Origin: Ignavibacteria bacterium | Lineage (GTDB): Bacteria; Bacteroidota; Ignavibacteria; Ignavibacteriales; Ignavibacteriaceae | NCBI GenBank assembly: GCA_030684555.1 | Contig: JAUXVN010000109.1 | Coordinates: 1 to 39,690 of the forward strand | DNA: 39,690 nt | Reading direction: 5' to 3' | Shown: positions 17,017 to 25,206 of the stretch, piece after piece | Position numbering within the stretch: position 1 is the first letter of the stretch | Layout: each line of letters opens with the position of its first letter | Notes under the pieces: generated by a model | Databases searched by the model: none | The model's input: only the letters and a program-made list of their open reading frames with translations | What the model was told of the DNA's origin: nothing | Translations under genes and position numbers: made by a program

Positions 17017-18645
17017 TTACTGTAAAACCATTATCTTGCCATACACAGGATCATTGGAATTAATATCAATCCTATAAAAATAAACTCCATTGGGGACCAC
17101 ATTTCCATTTTGATCTCGTCCATCCCAAAAATCAATTACTCCATTAATATCATCAGAATTTGCAGTATTAATTTGATGAACAGTATTTCCGCGTTGCGCA
17201 TTTTGAATTACTGTTCTGACATAGTTCATCCCAAAATCAAAAATCCTTATGGTTACAGACGCAGTCTCGCCCGAAGTATTGTACTTAATTTTTATTGATT
17301 CCGATTTTGGTGAAAAAGGATTGGGATAAGCATAAGTTTCATTTTTTGAACTAAGCTGTTGAGAGGCAAAAAATATTTTCCAATCATCATTCCAATATTC
17401 GTTGATACCGCTGACTCTAACCAAACCATCAGTTGTTCCCAACCAAATAAACTCACTATTCTGTGTAAAAAATGCCGAATAAAAAATTGAAGTACGCAAA
17501 GTTAAATTCGTGAATTTATCTTTAATCAAACCTGGTAAAATCCAACTCTTACCATTGTCAGCAGAACGAAAAGCGCCGTTATCGGTAGCTGAAATTACTT
17601 TGTTTCCGAATAAGCCGAAATTATGAGCTTTTTCATTTAATAATGAAACACTCCAAGTAGCTCCACCATCAGTTGATGAACTTACTCCATAATCTTCATT
17701 CAAATCTTCAGCTTTCCATGAAGCAGCCCAAATTGTATTTGAGTTTTTATTATAATCAACAGCCACAATAAAATTGCCGGACATACCATCGGTTTGATTT
17801 TGATGATTAAATTTTATCCAGATAATTTGATCTGCGGGAAGTAGAGCTTGGGTTGTTTTATTTATTCCATTTGCAGTTCCGACATATACTGTTGAATCAT
17901 TTGCGGCTACAATCGAAAAAAGTCTATGGTTAAGATTACCTTCTTTACCAAATTTACCTGCTACCGGTAGTAAAGTAAAATCCAAAGTATCATTAGGGGA
18001 AATAGAATTAAGTCTGTCGGGAGGTAACAAGATTCTTTCCCATCTTCGATTAGGATTTAGAATTAAACTGTCAATATTGCATCTTCGAAGTCCGCCGGCG
18101 AATGAGGTAATCCAGACATAATTTTTTGTTGTAACTATATCATAAGAAATATTTTGAATAGCAACTGTAACGGGTAAAGCTCTAATTTGATTAATTCCGT
18201 AAGTTAAAATTGAATCGCCTTCTTCATCAATAGGTTGTGGAACTAAAATCCAATCATCTCCATTATTAGTTGAAAAACGGATACCGCTTCCCTCCGGCAA
18301 ACTTTGTCCGTCTCGTTTTACTGAATGAGCTGTTGTTGTCCACACAATACTATTATACGTATCAAAGTGGAGAGCGGCAATTGATTCTGTTCCAAATGAA
18401 CTTGAGCCGTAATAATTTATCCAACTATTACCATTGTCAGTAGTTTTGCTGACCCCGCGTGAAGTCCCAATCCAAATCGTATCACCATTTGCAACTATAT
18501 CATTTATGCTATTACTTGCCGGAGTCTCAGATGTTACAGTTTTATTAAAACTCTCGTGAGCCTCTATCGAAAAAGATTCCGGTTTGAATTGAGAAAATAC
18601 TTCTAAGCAAAAAATTATAGATATTATAAATATTTTATGTGTCAT
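17017..18645 (-). CDS. Secreted beta-propeller protein with FlgD-Ig / T9SS-type C-terminal domain
   Basis: 542 residues. A signal peptide (1 to about 19, ending VFSQ) precedes BNR/sialidase-type propeller repeats with DNGNSW, NNGDDW, DGGATW and DNGKSW turns. From residue 438 there is a YPNPFSP-led domain with IRIFDFGMNYVRTV, WDGRDQNGNVVPNGVYFYRI and the ending YGKIMVLQ, matching FlgD-Ig-like and type A T9SS sorting domains. It is therefore probably exported across the outer membrane and surface-anchored or released. The ATG overlaps the upstream lipoprotein stop as ATGA, and PorV-like genes follow. Ligand or enzymatic role unknown; the Asp-box repeats alone do not show sialidase activity. Confidence 0.84.
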   Translation of the reverse strand: MTHKIFIISIIFCLEVFSQFKPESFSIEAHESFNKTVTSETPASNSINDIVANGDTIWIGTSRGVSKTTDNGNSWINYYGSSSFGTESIAALHFDTYNSIVWTTTAHSVKRDGQSLPEGSGIRFSTNNGDDWILVPQPIDEEGDSILTYGINQIRALPVTVAIQNISYDIVTTKNYVWITSFAGGLRRCNIDSLILNPNRRWERILLPPDRLNSISPNDTLDFTLLPVAGKFGKEGNLNHRLFSIVAANDSTVYVGTANGINKTTQALLPADQIIWIKFNHQNQTDGMSGNFIVAVDYNKNSNTIWAASWKAEDLNEDYGVSSSTDGGATWSVSLLNEKAHNFGLFGNKVISATDNGAFRSADNGKSWILPGLIKDKFTNLTLRTSIFYSAFFTQNSEFIWLGTTDGLVRVSGINEYWNDDWKIFFASQQLSSKNETYAYPNPFSPKSESIKIKYNTSGETASVTIRIFDFGMNYVRTVIQNAQRGNTVHQINTANSDDINGVIDFWDGRDQNGNVVPNGVYFYRIDINSNDPVYGKIMVLQ

Positions 18646-19457
18646 TGAACAAGAATAGTTTGAGTTATTTGATTGCTTAATTTATTACCTCTGTCACGCG
18701 CTTGAAACTTAAATTCCCAACTACCTGTTTGGGTTGTGGTTGTATCAAGGAAAGAATTTTTGAATGAGAATCGTCCGTCATTTGCAGTTGTATCGCCATA
18801 GATTTCAACATTACCATTGTCATACATACTAAATTTAGTAAATCCTGGCGATGCTTCTACCATTGTGCCATCAGGTCTTTTCAACTCAAAATAGACAGAT
18901 GCTAAATCGCTGAGTCCATTGGGATCTGAAGCATCAACTGAAAAGACAAAAGATACGCCCCTTAGTATTTCAGATGGGAGTCGAACATTATCAATTATCG
19001 GGGCTATGTTCGTCTGTCCATTATTATATAAAAAATTTTCTTCGCCGATTTGTTTCGAGTAATTGCTTTTATCGAGGACAAAATATTCAATTCGATAATT
19101 ACCATTAAGCATTACTTCACTGAAAGGGATTTTATTTGAGAATTTACCATCTCCCGAAACAACATCTCCATTTGCTGAGTTTCCGTTATCTAATAAATAC
19201 AATAAAGAATTATTAATCTTCTTTTGATCCGGTCCGTAAATGTTACAATAAACTGAACTGACCTGATCAAAAGTTACAAATTCAACACTTACTGTTAAAA
19301 ATGAATCTAAAGGATTGTAATTGTATTCATTAATTGAAGATAATGTTTTAACTCTATAAGATTGTTCGATTGGATTAATCACTCCCGATAAATCCGGTTC
19401 ACATCCATTTAGAATTAGGATGAAGAGGACGAAACTTAAAAATTTTATTTTATTCAT
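18642..19457 (-). CDS. Lipoprotein with two Ig-like repeats (choice-of-anchor X-like)
   Basis: The ATG at 19457 gives a compact lipoprotein signal, MNKIKFLSFVLFILILNGC, with lipobox LNGC. A reading start at 19505 would add 16 residues that spoil it. The mature protein holds two similar beta domains, each with an acidic Ca-binding-like turn: LLDNGNSANGDVVSGDGKFS and MYDNGNVEIYGDTTANDGRFS. The spacing resembles choice-of-anchor X domains common in secreted proteins of this group. It is coupled by ATGA to the propeller-protein gene, suggesting a surface partner. No catalytic motif seen. Confidence 0.8.
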   Translation of the reverse strand: MNKIKFLSFVLFILILNGCEPDLSGVINPIEQSYRVKTLSSINEYNYNPLDSFLTVSVEFVTFDQVSSVYCNIYGPDQKKINNSLLYLLDNGNSANGDVVSGDGKFSNKIPFSEVMLNGNYRIEYFVLDKSNYSKQIGEENFLYNNGQTNIAPIIDNVRLPSEILRGVSFVFSVDASDPNGLSDLASVYFELKRPDGTMVEASPGFTKFSMYDNGNVEIYGDTTANDGRFSFKNSFLDTTTTQTGSWEFKFQARDRGNKLSNQITQTILVQ

Positions 19458-19509
19458 TGTGTAAATATGGTATTGACCGAGTTTGTTCAAAAGGTAAAAA
19501 ATCATCTAC

Positions 19510-20523
19510 TTAAAAAGTTATTGAAAATGGTGAAGGCGAAAATGACAATATAAAAATTAAGTAACTGAAGTATCCGGTTACTTTTCTTTTGAAATCTATT
19601 TCCGAATCATCATAAACCGGAGGATGTTTAACCTTTATAAAAAAATAAAGAATTAATGCCCAAAAAAGCCATCCGCTCCAACCAAACTCAAATGGTAATT
19701 CTAATAATGATGATACTATTCCACCTGCACCAAGTATAAAAAGAATAATCATCGAAATAGAAGCCACTGTAACTTGATTCTTCTCTCCAAACATTGCGTA
19801 TGTAATATGTCCCCCGTCTAATTGTCCAACGGGAATTAAGTTCATAGCTGTCACGAATAATCCAAACCAACCAACACACAAATATGGATAATGGTACATC
19901 TCATTCATCGGTGGAACAAAATCATTTGCAGAAGTAAAAACTTGACTCAGAATATAATATAGTAGCGAAGTTCCAAACTCCAAATGCAGACCGGCTTTAC
20001 CATATTCAGCGGTAAAATAGTCAGGGTGAATTGATAAGATATATTCTTGCGGTGGTAAATTTGAAAAACCGTAAATCAAAATTAATAAACTTGCAAAAAA
20101 ACCGGCGATGGGACCGGAAACGCCAATATCAAACAAAGCTTTTTTATTTCCAATTGCTTGTTTAGTTTTAATCACTGCACCCATAGTTCCAAAATTCAGG
20201 AAACCTTCCAGCGAAGGGAATGGAATAAAATAAGGGAGTGTCGCTTTTACTCCGTGATATTTTGAGGCGAAGTAATGTCCGAACTCGTGTGTTGCGAGAA
20301 TAAATAATATCGAAATTGAATATGGTAGTCCTACTATCAGTTCAGTGAATTCAAACCTTGTTCCAAATCCTCTAATCCATTCTGCACCGGCTAATGTTGT
20401 GGTAAAGAAAGTAACAATAAACAAAACCACCGGAATAATAAATTTAGTTTTCTCCGAGGGAGTTACAGTATCAACATTTTTTTGATCGTGCGAGAAAAAG
20501 GGATCGTTATAATTTTCGCTCAT
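19510..20523 (-). CDS. Site-2 protease family (M50) intramembrane metalloprotease
   Basis: 337 residues with at least six membrane segments. The zinc-binding HEFGH is at 79-83 within a transmembrane helix. The third-ligand motif is NLIPVGQLDGGH (LDG at 235-237), and SGPIAGF (136-142) is the conserved central S2P motif. There is no PDZ domain between the motifs, so it is not RseP-type; it fits the S2P/M50B group closer to SpoIVFB or plant EGY-like proteases. It ends with hydrophobic segments and begins with about 30 cytosolic residues. The OM-protein stop lies two bases before its ATG. Substrate unknown; a membrane-bound anti-sigma factor is the usual guess, but none is visible here. Confidence 0.88.
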   Translation of the reverse strand: MSENYNDPFFSHDQKNVDTVTPSEKTKFIIPVVLFIVTFFTTTLAGAEWIRGFGTRFEFTELIVGLPYSISILFILATHEFGHYFASKYHGVKATLPYFIPFPSLEGFLNFGTMGAVIKTKQAIGNKKALFDIGVSGPIAGFFASLLILIYGFSNLPPQEYILSIHPDYFTAEYGKAGLHLEFGTSLLYYILSQVFTSANDFVPPMNEMYHYPYLCVGWFGLFVTAMNLIPVGQLDGGHITYAMFGEKNQVTVASISMIILFILGAGGIVSSLLELPFEFGWSGWLFWALILYFFIKVKHPPVYDDSEIDFKRKVTGYFSYLIFILSFSPSPFSITF

Positions 20524-20524
20524 T

Positions 20525-21349
20525 TTAAAAATCTAAATTAAATGAGATTGAAGTATATTTTTCATCATAATCGTAATATTCACCGTGTATACTTTTTCCA
20601 TTAAAATAATTTAACATGATACTAAAACCGGCTCCATTTTGATTACCGAATTTAATGCCTCCATTTATACTATTGGTACCCTCATATTTTTCAATTTTTG
20701 CAAGTTTAAAATCATAAGCAATAAAAGGGGTAATATTTAAGATTTTAAAATTAGTAAAATAATACTCCAATCCCATCTGGTAAATTTGCTTTCCAATTGA
20801 TTTGGGTACGACATGCAATAGATGAGTAAACCCGATATAACTTCTAAATCCGCCGATTTGAAAAAATGGGAAGAATTCCACAAATTCTCTACTATAAACA
20901 CGAGGGTATCGCCCTTCTTTCCACATAGCTGTCGGGTTATCATAATGACCATCAACAAAATGAGCGCTGATATGACTTAGCCTGAAACGGATTCCGTAGC
21001 TATATTCATTTTTAATTGTTTTATAACCGAAATTTATTCCGAATAGATAATCAATAGCATCCACAGGGAAATGGAATTCACCTTCACCACTCAATTTTGT
21101 AAATGTAAATAAATCAGCACCGAAAGATAAAATTCTATTCTCTTCAATTTTGTAATGAAGTATTTCCCTCGAATTTCCAATATCCAAACGTAATTCGTTT
21201 TTACCTGTATGGAATAAAAAACCCAATTTAGGCTCGATAGCATTTGCATTGAATGGTTGAATATTTAATTCATTCGGAAAGAAATTTAGTTTACTTTGTC
21301 CAAATAACGATGAGAGCAATAGAAAAAAAGTAAAAACATATAACTTCAT
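20525..21349 (-). CDS. Predicted outer-membrane beta-barrel protein, possibly DUF1207-like
   Basis: 274 residues with a signal peptide ending near LFGQ. The protein is dominated by alternating-hydrophobicity strands, has many aromatic girdle residues, and ends SISFNLDF with a terminal Phe as in barrels. The GIRFRLSHISAHFVDGHYD stretch resembles DUF1207 proteins, judged from memory. The ATG overlaps the radical SAM stop as ATGA. Function unknown. Confidence 0.7.
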   Translation of the reverse strand: MKLYVFTFFLLLSSLFGQSKLNFFPNELNIQPFNANAIEPKLGFLFHTGKNELRLDIGNSREILHYKIEENRILSFGADLFTFTKLSGEGEFHFPVDAIDYLFGINFGYKTIKNEYSYGIRFRLSHISAHFVDGHYDNPTAMWKEGRYPRVYSREFVEFFPFFQIGGFRSYIGFTHLLHVVPKSIGKQIYQMGLEYYFTNFKILNITPFIAYDFKLAKIEKYEGTNSINGGIKFGNQNGAGFSIMLNYFNGKSIHGEYYDYDEKYTSISFNLDF

Positions 21350-22347
21350 TTATTAACCTGAACAGTTTTGGTTGTGTTTTTCAAAAAAAATTTTTGTCTA
21401 ATTAATTTTTGGTAACTATATCTAATTTTTGAAGGAAGACTGATTAATCCATAAAGATTAGTCGGGAAAGCAAAAGAAGGTTCGAAGTAACAATTGACTG
21501 TACAACCTTCGCAGAAATCAAATCTTCCCTCCATCTTTATTAAATCTTTAATTTTTTGCGTATTTCTAATTTCTTTAATAGGGCGATCAATTTTAATTTT
21601 TTCATTTCCAAAATGATAACATGGTAAAATTATTTCATTATCAGGCGATATAACAATTACACGGCTGACTGCTTTACAAAGTGGTTTATCTCTTTTATTA
21701 CCGCCATTTTTTCTCAATTCAAGATATGCGCTATTGAGATAAATATTAGATTTTCCTTTACTATAATTTTCTATAAACTCAATCGCCTGACCATTTAATC
21801 CGGGGTTTCCAAAATAGCTAAAGACGGGATTTACAATCAAAACTAAATCGAACTTTAGTGCTAACTTATACATCTCCGGTAAAGATTCATAAGTATCATT
21901 AGTTACAGTAAATAAAATATCAGGGAATTCTCCCAAACTTTTTGCAAGTTCGATACTTTTTAATACGGACTGAAAACAATAAACTCCGCGAATTTTATTA
22001 TGGACAGCTTCATAAGGTGAATCAAGTGAAAAATGAAGCAAATTAACTTTACCGGCTAATTTTTCAGCATACTTAGGATAAAGTAATCCATTTGTTGTTA
22101 TACTCGTTTGTAATTTAAGTGACTTTGCATATTCAACCATCTCAACAATATTTTTATGAAGAAGTGGTTCGCCTCCTGTTAAGTCCAAAAATTTTACTCC
22201 GAGTTTTGCTATTTGTTCAATATTATTGCGGTAATCATCGAGGTCAGCGAATTTGGTATTTTTAAAATTTGTATGATCCCCGAAATGGCAAAAATCACAA
22301 TACGCATTACAACGATATGTAACATAATAATTACAGAGAAGCAGCAT
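21346..22347 (-). CDS. Radical SAM protein with auxiliary Fe-S (SPASM/twitch-like) cysteines
   Basis: 333 residues from ATG 22347, which overlaps the GT2 stop as TAATG and follows a purine-rich GGAAGGGAAG. A TTG at 22368 would add seven residues but is less likely. The N-terminal radical SAM motif is RCNAYCDFC (Cys13, Cys17, Cys20), followed by DLTGGEPLLH. The C-terminal part carries further cysteines in PLCKAV, ILPCYHF and FCEGCTVNC, which could bind one auxiliary cluster. Family members include peptide-maturing and MoaA-, PqqE- or HpnH-like enzymes; no precursor peptide gene is visible. It lies between envelope glycosyltransferases and an OM protein, so a lipid or surface substrate is possible. 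Specific reaction unknown. Confidence 0.85.
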   Translation of the reverse strand: MLLLCNYYVTYRCNAYCDFCHFGDHTNFKNTKFADLDDYRNNIEQIAKLGVKFLDLTGGEPLLHKNIVEMVEYAKSLKLQTSITTNGLLYPKYAEKLAGKVNLLHFSLDSPYEAVHNKIRGVYCFQSVLKSIELAKSLGEFPDILFTVTNDTYESLPEMYKLALKFDLVLIVNPVFSYFGNPGLNGQAIEFIENYSKGKSNIYLNSAYLELRKNGGNKRDKPLCKAVSRVIVISPDNEIILPCYHFGNEKIKIDRPIKEIRNTQKIKDLIKMEGRFDFCEGCTVNCYFEPSFAFPTNLYGLISLPSKIRYSYQKLIRQKFFLKNTTKTVQVNK

Positions 22348-23438
22348 TAATATTCTCTTCCCTTCCAAATAACTTTTTTGCTAAGTAATACAGCAATTGG
22401 TAAAACAACAACATATAAGATGTAGTATAATTGGAATGTGAAAAAATATTTCATCGCCTTTTCATTATTTAGCTTTTTCGTTACAAAATATAGTAACTGA
22501 AAATCAATCAATAGTTTAAATAAAATCAAAATAATTGCTGAAGAAGAAAAAAAGAATGGAGTTAATAAAATCATTAAATGAGTTAAAAATCCGGTACCGA
22601 CTACAAAAAAACCAACTAAGGGAGCTTTTAATCCACCTACAGCCCATCTCTTTTTCTGATGATATAGTTCTGCAATTGATTTACCGGGATTTGAAACAAC
22701 CATCCCCTCACTATCCATGGGATAAATGATTTTATATTTCTTTAATTCATTAATGGCAATCAATAAATTAAAATCTTCAGTAACACTGAAAGGAATATTT
22801 TCGTAACCGCCGACTTCATCGTAAACTGATTTACGGTACGACATATTATTTCCCATAGAACTCAGTGGTTTTTTCAGATTAATTGTTCCCGATGAAACAG
22901 TAAGTAAATAGAGAAAATCCAGATTTTGCATTCCGGTGAAATGTCCATCAAACTTTTGTGAAGTGAAGCCATTAACAACTGCAACATCCGGTTGGTAATA
23001 AGAGACAAGTGTTTTTGCCCAATTTTTATCCACGGCACAATCTGCATCTGTTGTTAAAATTATTTCTCCTTTTGCAATTTCAATTGCATTTGCAAGAGCA
23101 TTGGTTTTTCCTTTAAGTTTTCCAATTTCTTTTTTAGTAATGATCTTTTTAAATCGTGTTTTGTCCTTAATATAATCATCAATAAGATTTCCGGTTCGAT
23201 CTGTGGAATTATCATCAACTATAATAATTTCTAATTTCCCTTCAGGATAATCAAGTTCATTTAATGCTGAAAGACAACGCAAAATATTATGCTCTTCATT
23301 CCTGCATGCAACAATTACAGAAGCTGTAGGTAATTCATTTGCATTAATTTTAGGAAATGTTTTTTGAGTTCCGATTACAAAAATCAGTGACTGTATAAAA
23401 TACAATCCGATAACAATTATAAAAATCAGTTCAAACAT
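22347..23438 (-). CDS. GT2 glycosyltransferase, processive-type, membrane-anchored
   Basis: 363 residues. An N-terminal membrane helix (1-22) is followed by a GT-A domain: ASVIVACRNEE, EIIIVDDNSTDRT, the DxD-type TTDADC, the acceptor-base motif VTEDFN and the QxxRW motif QKKRW. Two to three C-terminal membrane helices follow. QxxRW is typical of processive GT2 enzymes such as PgaC, chitin or cellulose synthases. It overlaps the deacetylase gene by 13 bp. With that enzyme it could make and trim an N-acetylated sugar polymer or glycolipid. A related GT2 lies at 24067-25206. Confidence 0.87.
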   Translation of the reverse strand: MFELIFIIVIGLYFIQSLIFVIGTQKTFPKINANELPTASVIVACRNEEHNILRCLSALNELDYPEGKLEIIIVDDNSTDRTGNLIDDYIKDKTRFKKIITKKEIGKLKGKTNALANAIEIAKGEIILTTDADCAVDKNWAKTLVSYYQPDVAVVNGFTSQKFDGHFTGMQNLDFLYLLTVSSGTINLKKPLSSMGNNMSYRKSVYDEVGGYENIPFSVTEDFNLLIAINELKKYKIIYPMDSEGMVVSNPGKSIAELYHQKKRWAVGGLKAPLVGFFVVGTGFLTHLMILLTPFFFSSSAIILILFKLLIDFQLLYFVTKKLNNEKAMKYFFTFQLYYILYVVVLPIAVLLSKKVIWKGREY

Positions 23439-24061
23439 GAAGCAGCATCTCCAATGTTTAATTTTTTCTCTAAACTAATATCAAGGGCAAATTGAATTGA
23501 ATCGATTATTATATTTTTTGATTTTAAACTATCATGCATAACAATTATTGAATTATGACTTAAATAATTTTGAAGCGCAAATTTAACAACTTTTAAATCG
23601 TTTTTATAGTCATAAGTCAGGAGTGACCACATTATTACCTTTAGTTGATGTTTGTCAGAATTTCGATAAAAGCCAAAGTTAAATCTTCCGTGTGGAGGTC
23701 TAAATAGTTTAACTCTGTAATTAAACTTCTCAAGCATGTAAAAATTGAATTGACTAATCTCTTCTTGATAATCGTTAATTTTAAAATCAGTTACTTTTTT
23801 GTGATTCCATGTATGATTCCCAATAGAATGTCCTTCTGACAATATTTCATCAATAAGGGATGGGTATTGGGTCAAATTATTGCCAACACAAAAAAAAACC
23901 GATTTAATTTTCAGATCATTAAGTTTTTTCAAAATGATTGGCGTAGTTTCTACGTTTGGTCCATCATCAAATGTAAACAGAATTTTGCTGTTCGAAGTAT
24001 TCCAAATAAAATTATCGAATAACAATTTAATTATTTTAGGCGGGTTGAAAGAGGATTTCAT
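23426..24061 (-). CDS. Polysaccharide deacetylase (CE4, NodB-like)
   Basis: 211 residues consisting almost entirely of the NodB homology domain. All CE4 motifs are visible: TFDDGPN (Asp32 catalytic, Asp33 metal), HTWNH (His83, His87 metal), RPPHGRF and VMHDS. No signal peptide or membrane anchor is seen, unusual for peptidoglycan deacetylases. It may therefore act on a cytosolic or membrane-face lipid-linked amino sugar. It overlaps the downstream GT2 by 13 bp and starts five bases after the upstream GT2 stop. The AGG of that stop region can serve as its ribosome binding site. Confidence 0.88.
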   Translation of the reverse strand: MKSSFNPPKIIKLLFDNFIWNTSNSKILFTFDDGPNVETTPIILKKLNDLKIKSVFFCVGNNLTQYPSLIDEILSEGHSIGNHTWNHKKVTDFKINDYQEEISQFNFYMLEKFNYRVKLFRPPHGRFNFGFYRNSDKHQLKVIMWSLLTYDYKNDLKVVKFALQNYLSHNSIIVMHDSLKSKNIIIDSIQFALDISLEKKLNIGDAASCLN

Positions 24062-24066
24062 CCGGA

Positions 24067-25206
24067 TTACCTTTTTAATTTCCTATCCTTCCAGATGAAA
24101 TTACCTCTCACACCTGAAAGTCCGGAAATAATTATGTAAAATGGATGAATTAACTCAGCGATTACAAAATCCAATAATTTTATTTTTTCAAACACCAGCC
24201 CTGATCCGCTTCGCAAAATGTTAAATTCGAGAAACATCTTTGCTCCCATCGAAGCTAAAAATGAGATTAAAAAAATTGAATTGTAAACCATTCCTAAAAT
24301 AAGTTGTACAATAAGACTTAGATAAAAAAAGAATATCCCGACTAATTTGAAAATCAATTTTTTATTTTTATAAAAGAAACCCTTACTAGCCCAGCGTTTA
24401 CGTTGTTGATAAAATTGAGACATAGTTTTATTCGGATTTGTTTTAACAACAGCATCACTTGAAAGACAAAACTTAACTCCCCATTCCGTTTCTTGAAAAA
24501 TTTTTTGCATGAGAAACTCATCATCACCCGAAGACAAATCTAAATTGTCTGTAAATCCTTTTACTCGATTAAATACTTCACGGCGATAGGCAATATTTGC
24601 CGCATTACAAATAATTGGAGTTCCATTTCCAATTAATCCAGCGCCTGTAAGTACTAATCCACCAAACTCTAATTGTTGAATTCTTTCAAACAATCCATTC
24701 ATCGCAATAAAACTAACCGGTGCTGAAACAAAACCTGTGTTTTTATCAAATGTAGAAATAAGAGTTGACAACCAGGCTTTATTATATAGACAATCAGCAT
24801 CAGTACCTACAATGATGTCACCTTCGGAATGTTCTATACCATATCTGATAGCTCTTTTTTTTCTAGAATTTGGTGAGAATCCCTCCGGTACTTTAATAAC
24901 TTGACGATTTATACTAGAAACTTTTCTGGTTAATAAATCATGTGATTGATCAGTTGAATCATCATCAACATAAATTACTTCGAATTTATTATGAGGATAA
25001 TCTTGATTCTCTAAGCTTACCAAATTTTTAATAATATTTTCTTCTTCATTACGGAATGGTATTATTACTGACACTGAAGGGAAGAAAGCATGATTTTTTA
25101 TTTTGGGCTGATTAAGCAAAGTTAATCCGCGCTTCACACTATTTAAAAATTTTAAGTAGTGAAACAAAAATGCTAAAAATATAAATAATAATATTATTTC
25201 AATCAT
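24067..25206 (-). CDS. GT2 glycosyltransferase, paralogous to 22347-23438
   Basis: 379 residues with the same layout as the neighbour: an N-terminal helix, SVIIPFRNEEENI, VIYVDDDSTDQS, TDADC, a SSGDDEFL acceptor-base segment (Asp-Asp-Glu in place of Thr-Glu-Asp), QQRKRW and C-terminal membrane helices. The two GT2 genes look like an old tandem duplication that now flanks the deacetylase. Its ATG overlaps the flippase-like gene end by 8 bp. It may add a different sugar or initiate the same glycolipid. Product unknown. Confidence 0.86.
   Translation of the reverse strand: MIEIILLFIFLAFLFHYLKFLNSVKRGLTLLNQPKIKNHAFFPSVSVIIPFRNEEENIIKNLVSLENQDYPHNKFEVIYVDDDSTDQSHDLLTRKVSSINRQVIKVPEGFSPNSRKKRAIRYGIEHSEGDIIVGTDADCLYNKAWLSTLISTFDKNTGFVSAPVSFIAMNGLFERIQQLEFGGLVLTGAGLIGNGTPIICNAANIAYRREVFNRVKGFTDNLDLSSGDDEFLMQKIFQETEWGVKFCLSSDAVVKTNPNKTMSQFYQQRKRWASKGFFYKNKKLIFKLVGIFFFYLSLIVQLILGMVYNSIFLISFLASMGAKMFLEFNILRSGSGLVFEKIKLLDFVIAELIHPFYIIISGLSGVRGNFIWKDRKLKR

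Noticed and set aside
23426-24061. CE4 deacetylase as the bacillithiol enzyme BshB
   Set aside because: BshB belongs to the PIG-L/LmbE family with an AHPDDE-type motif; this protein has TFDDGPN and other CE4 motifs.
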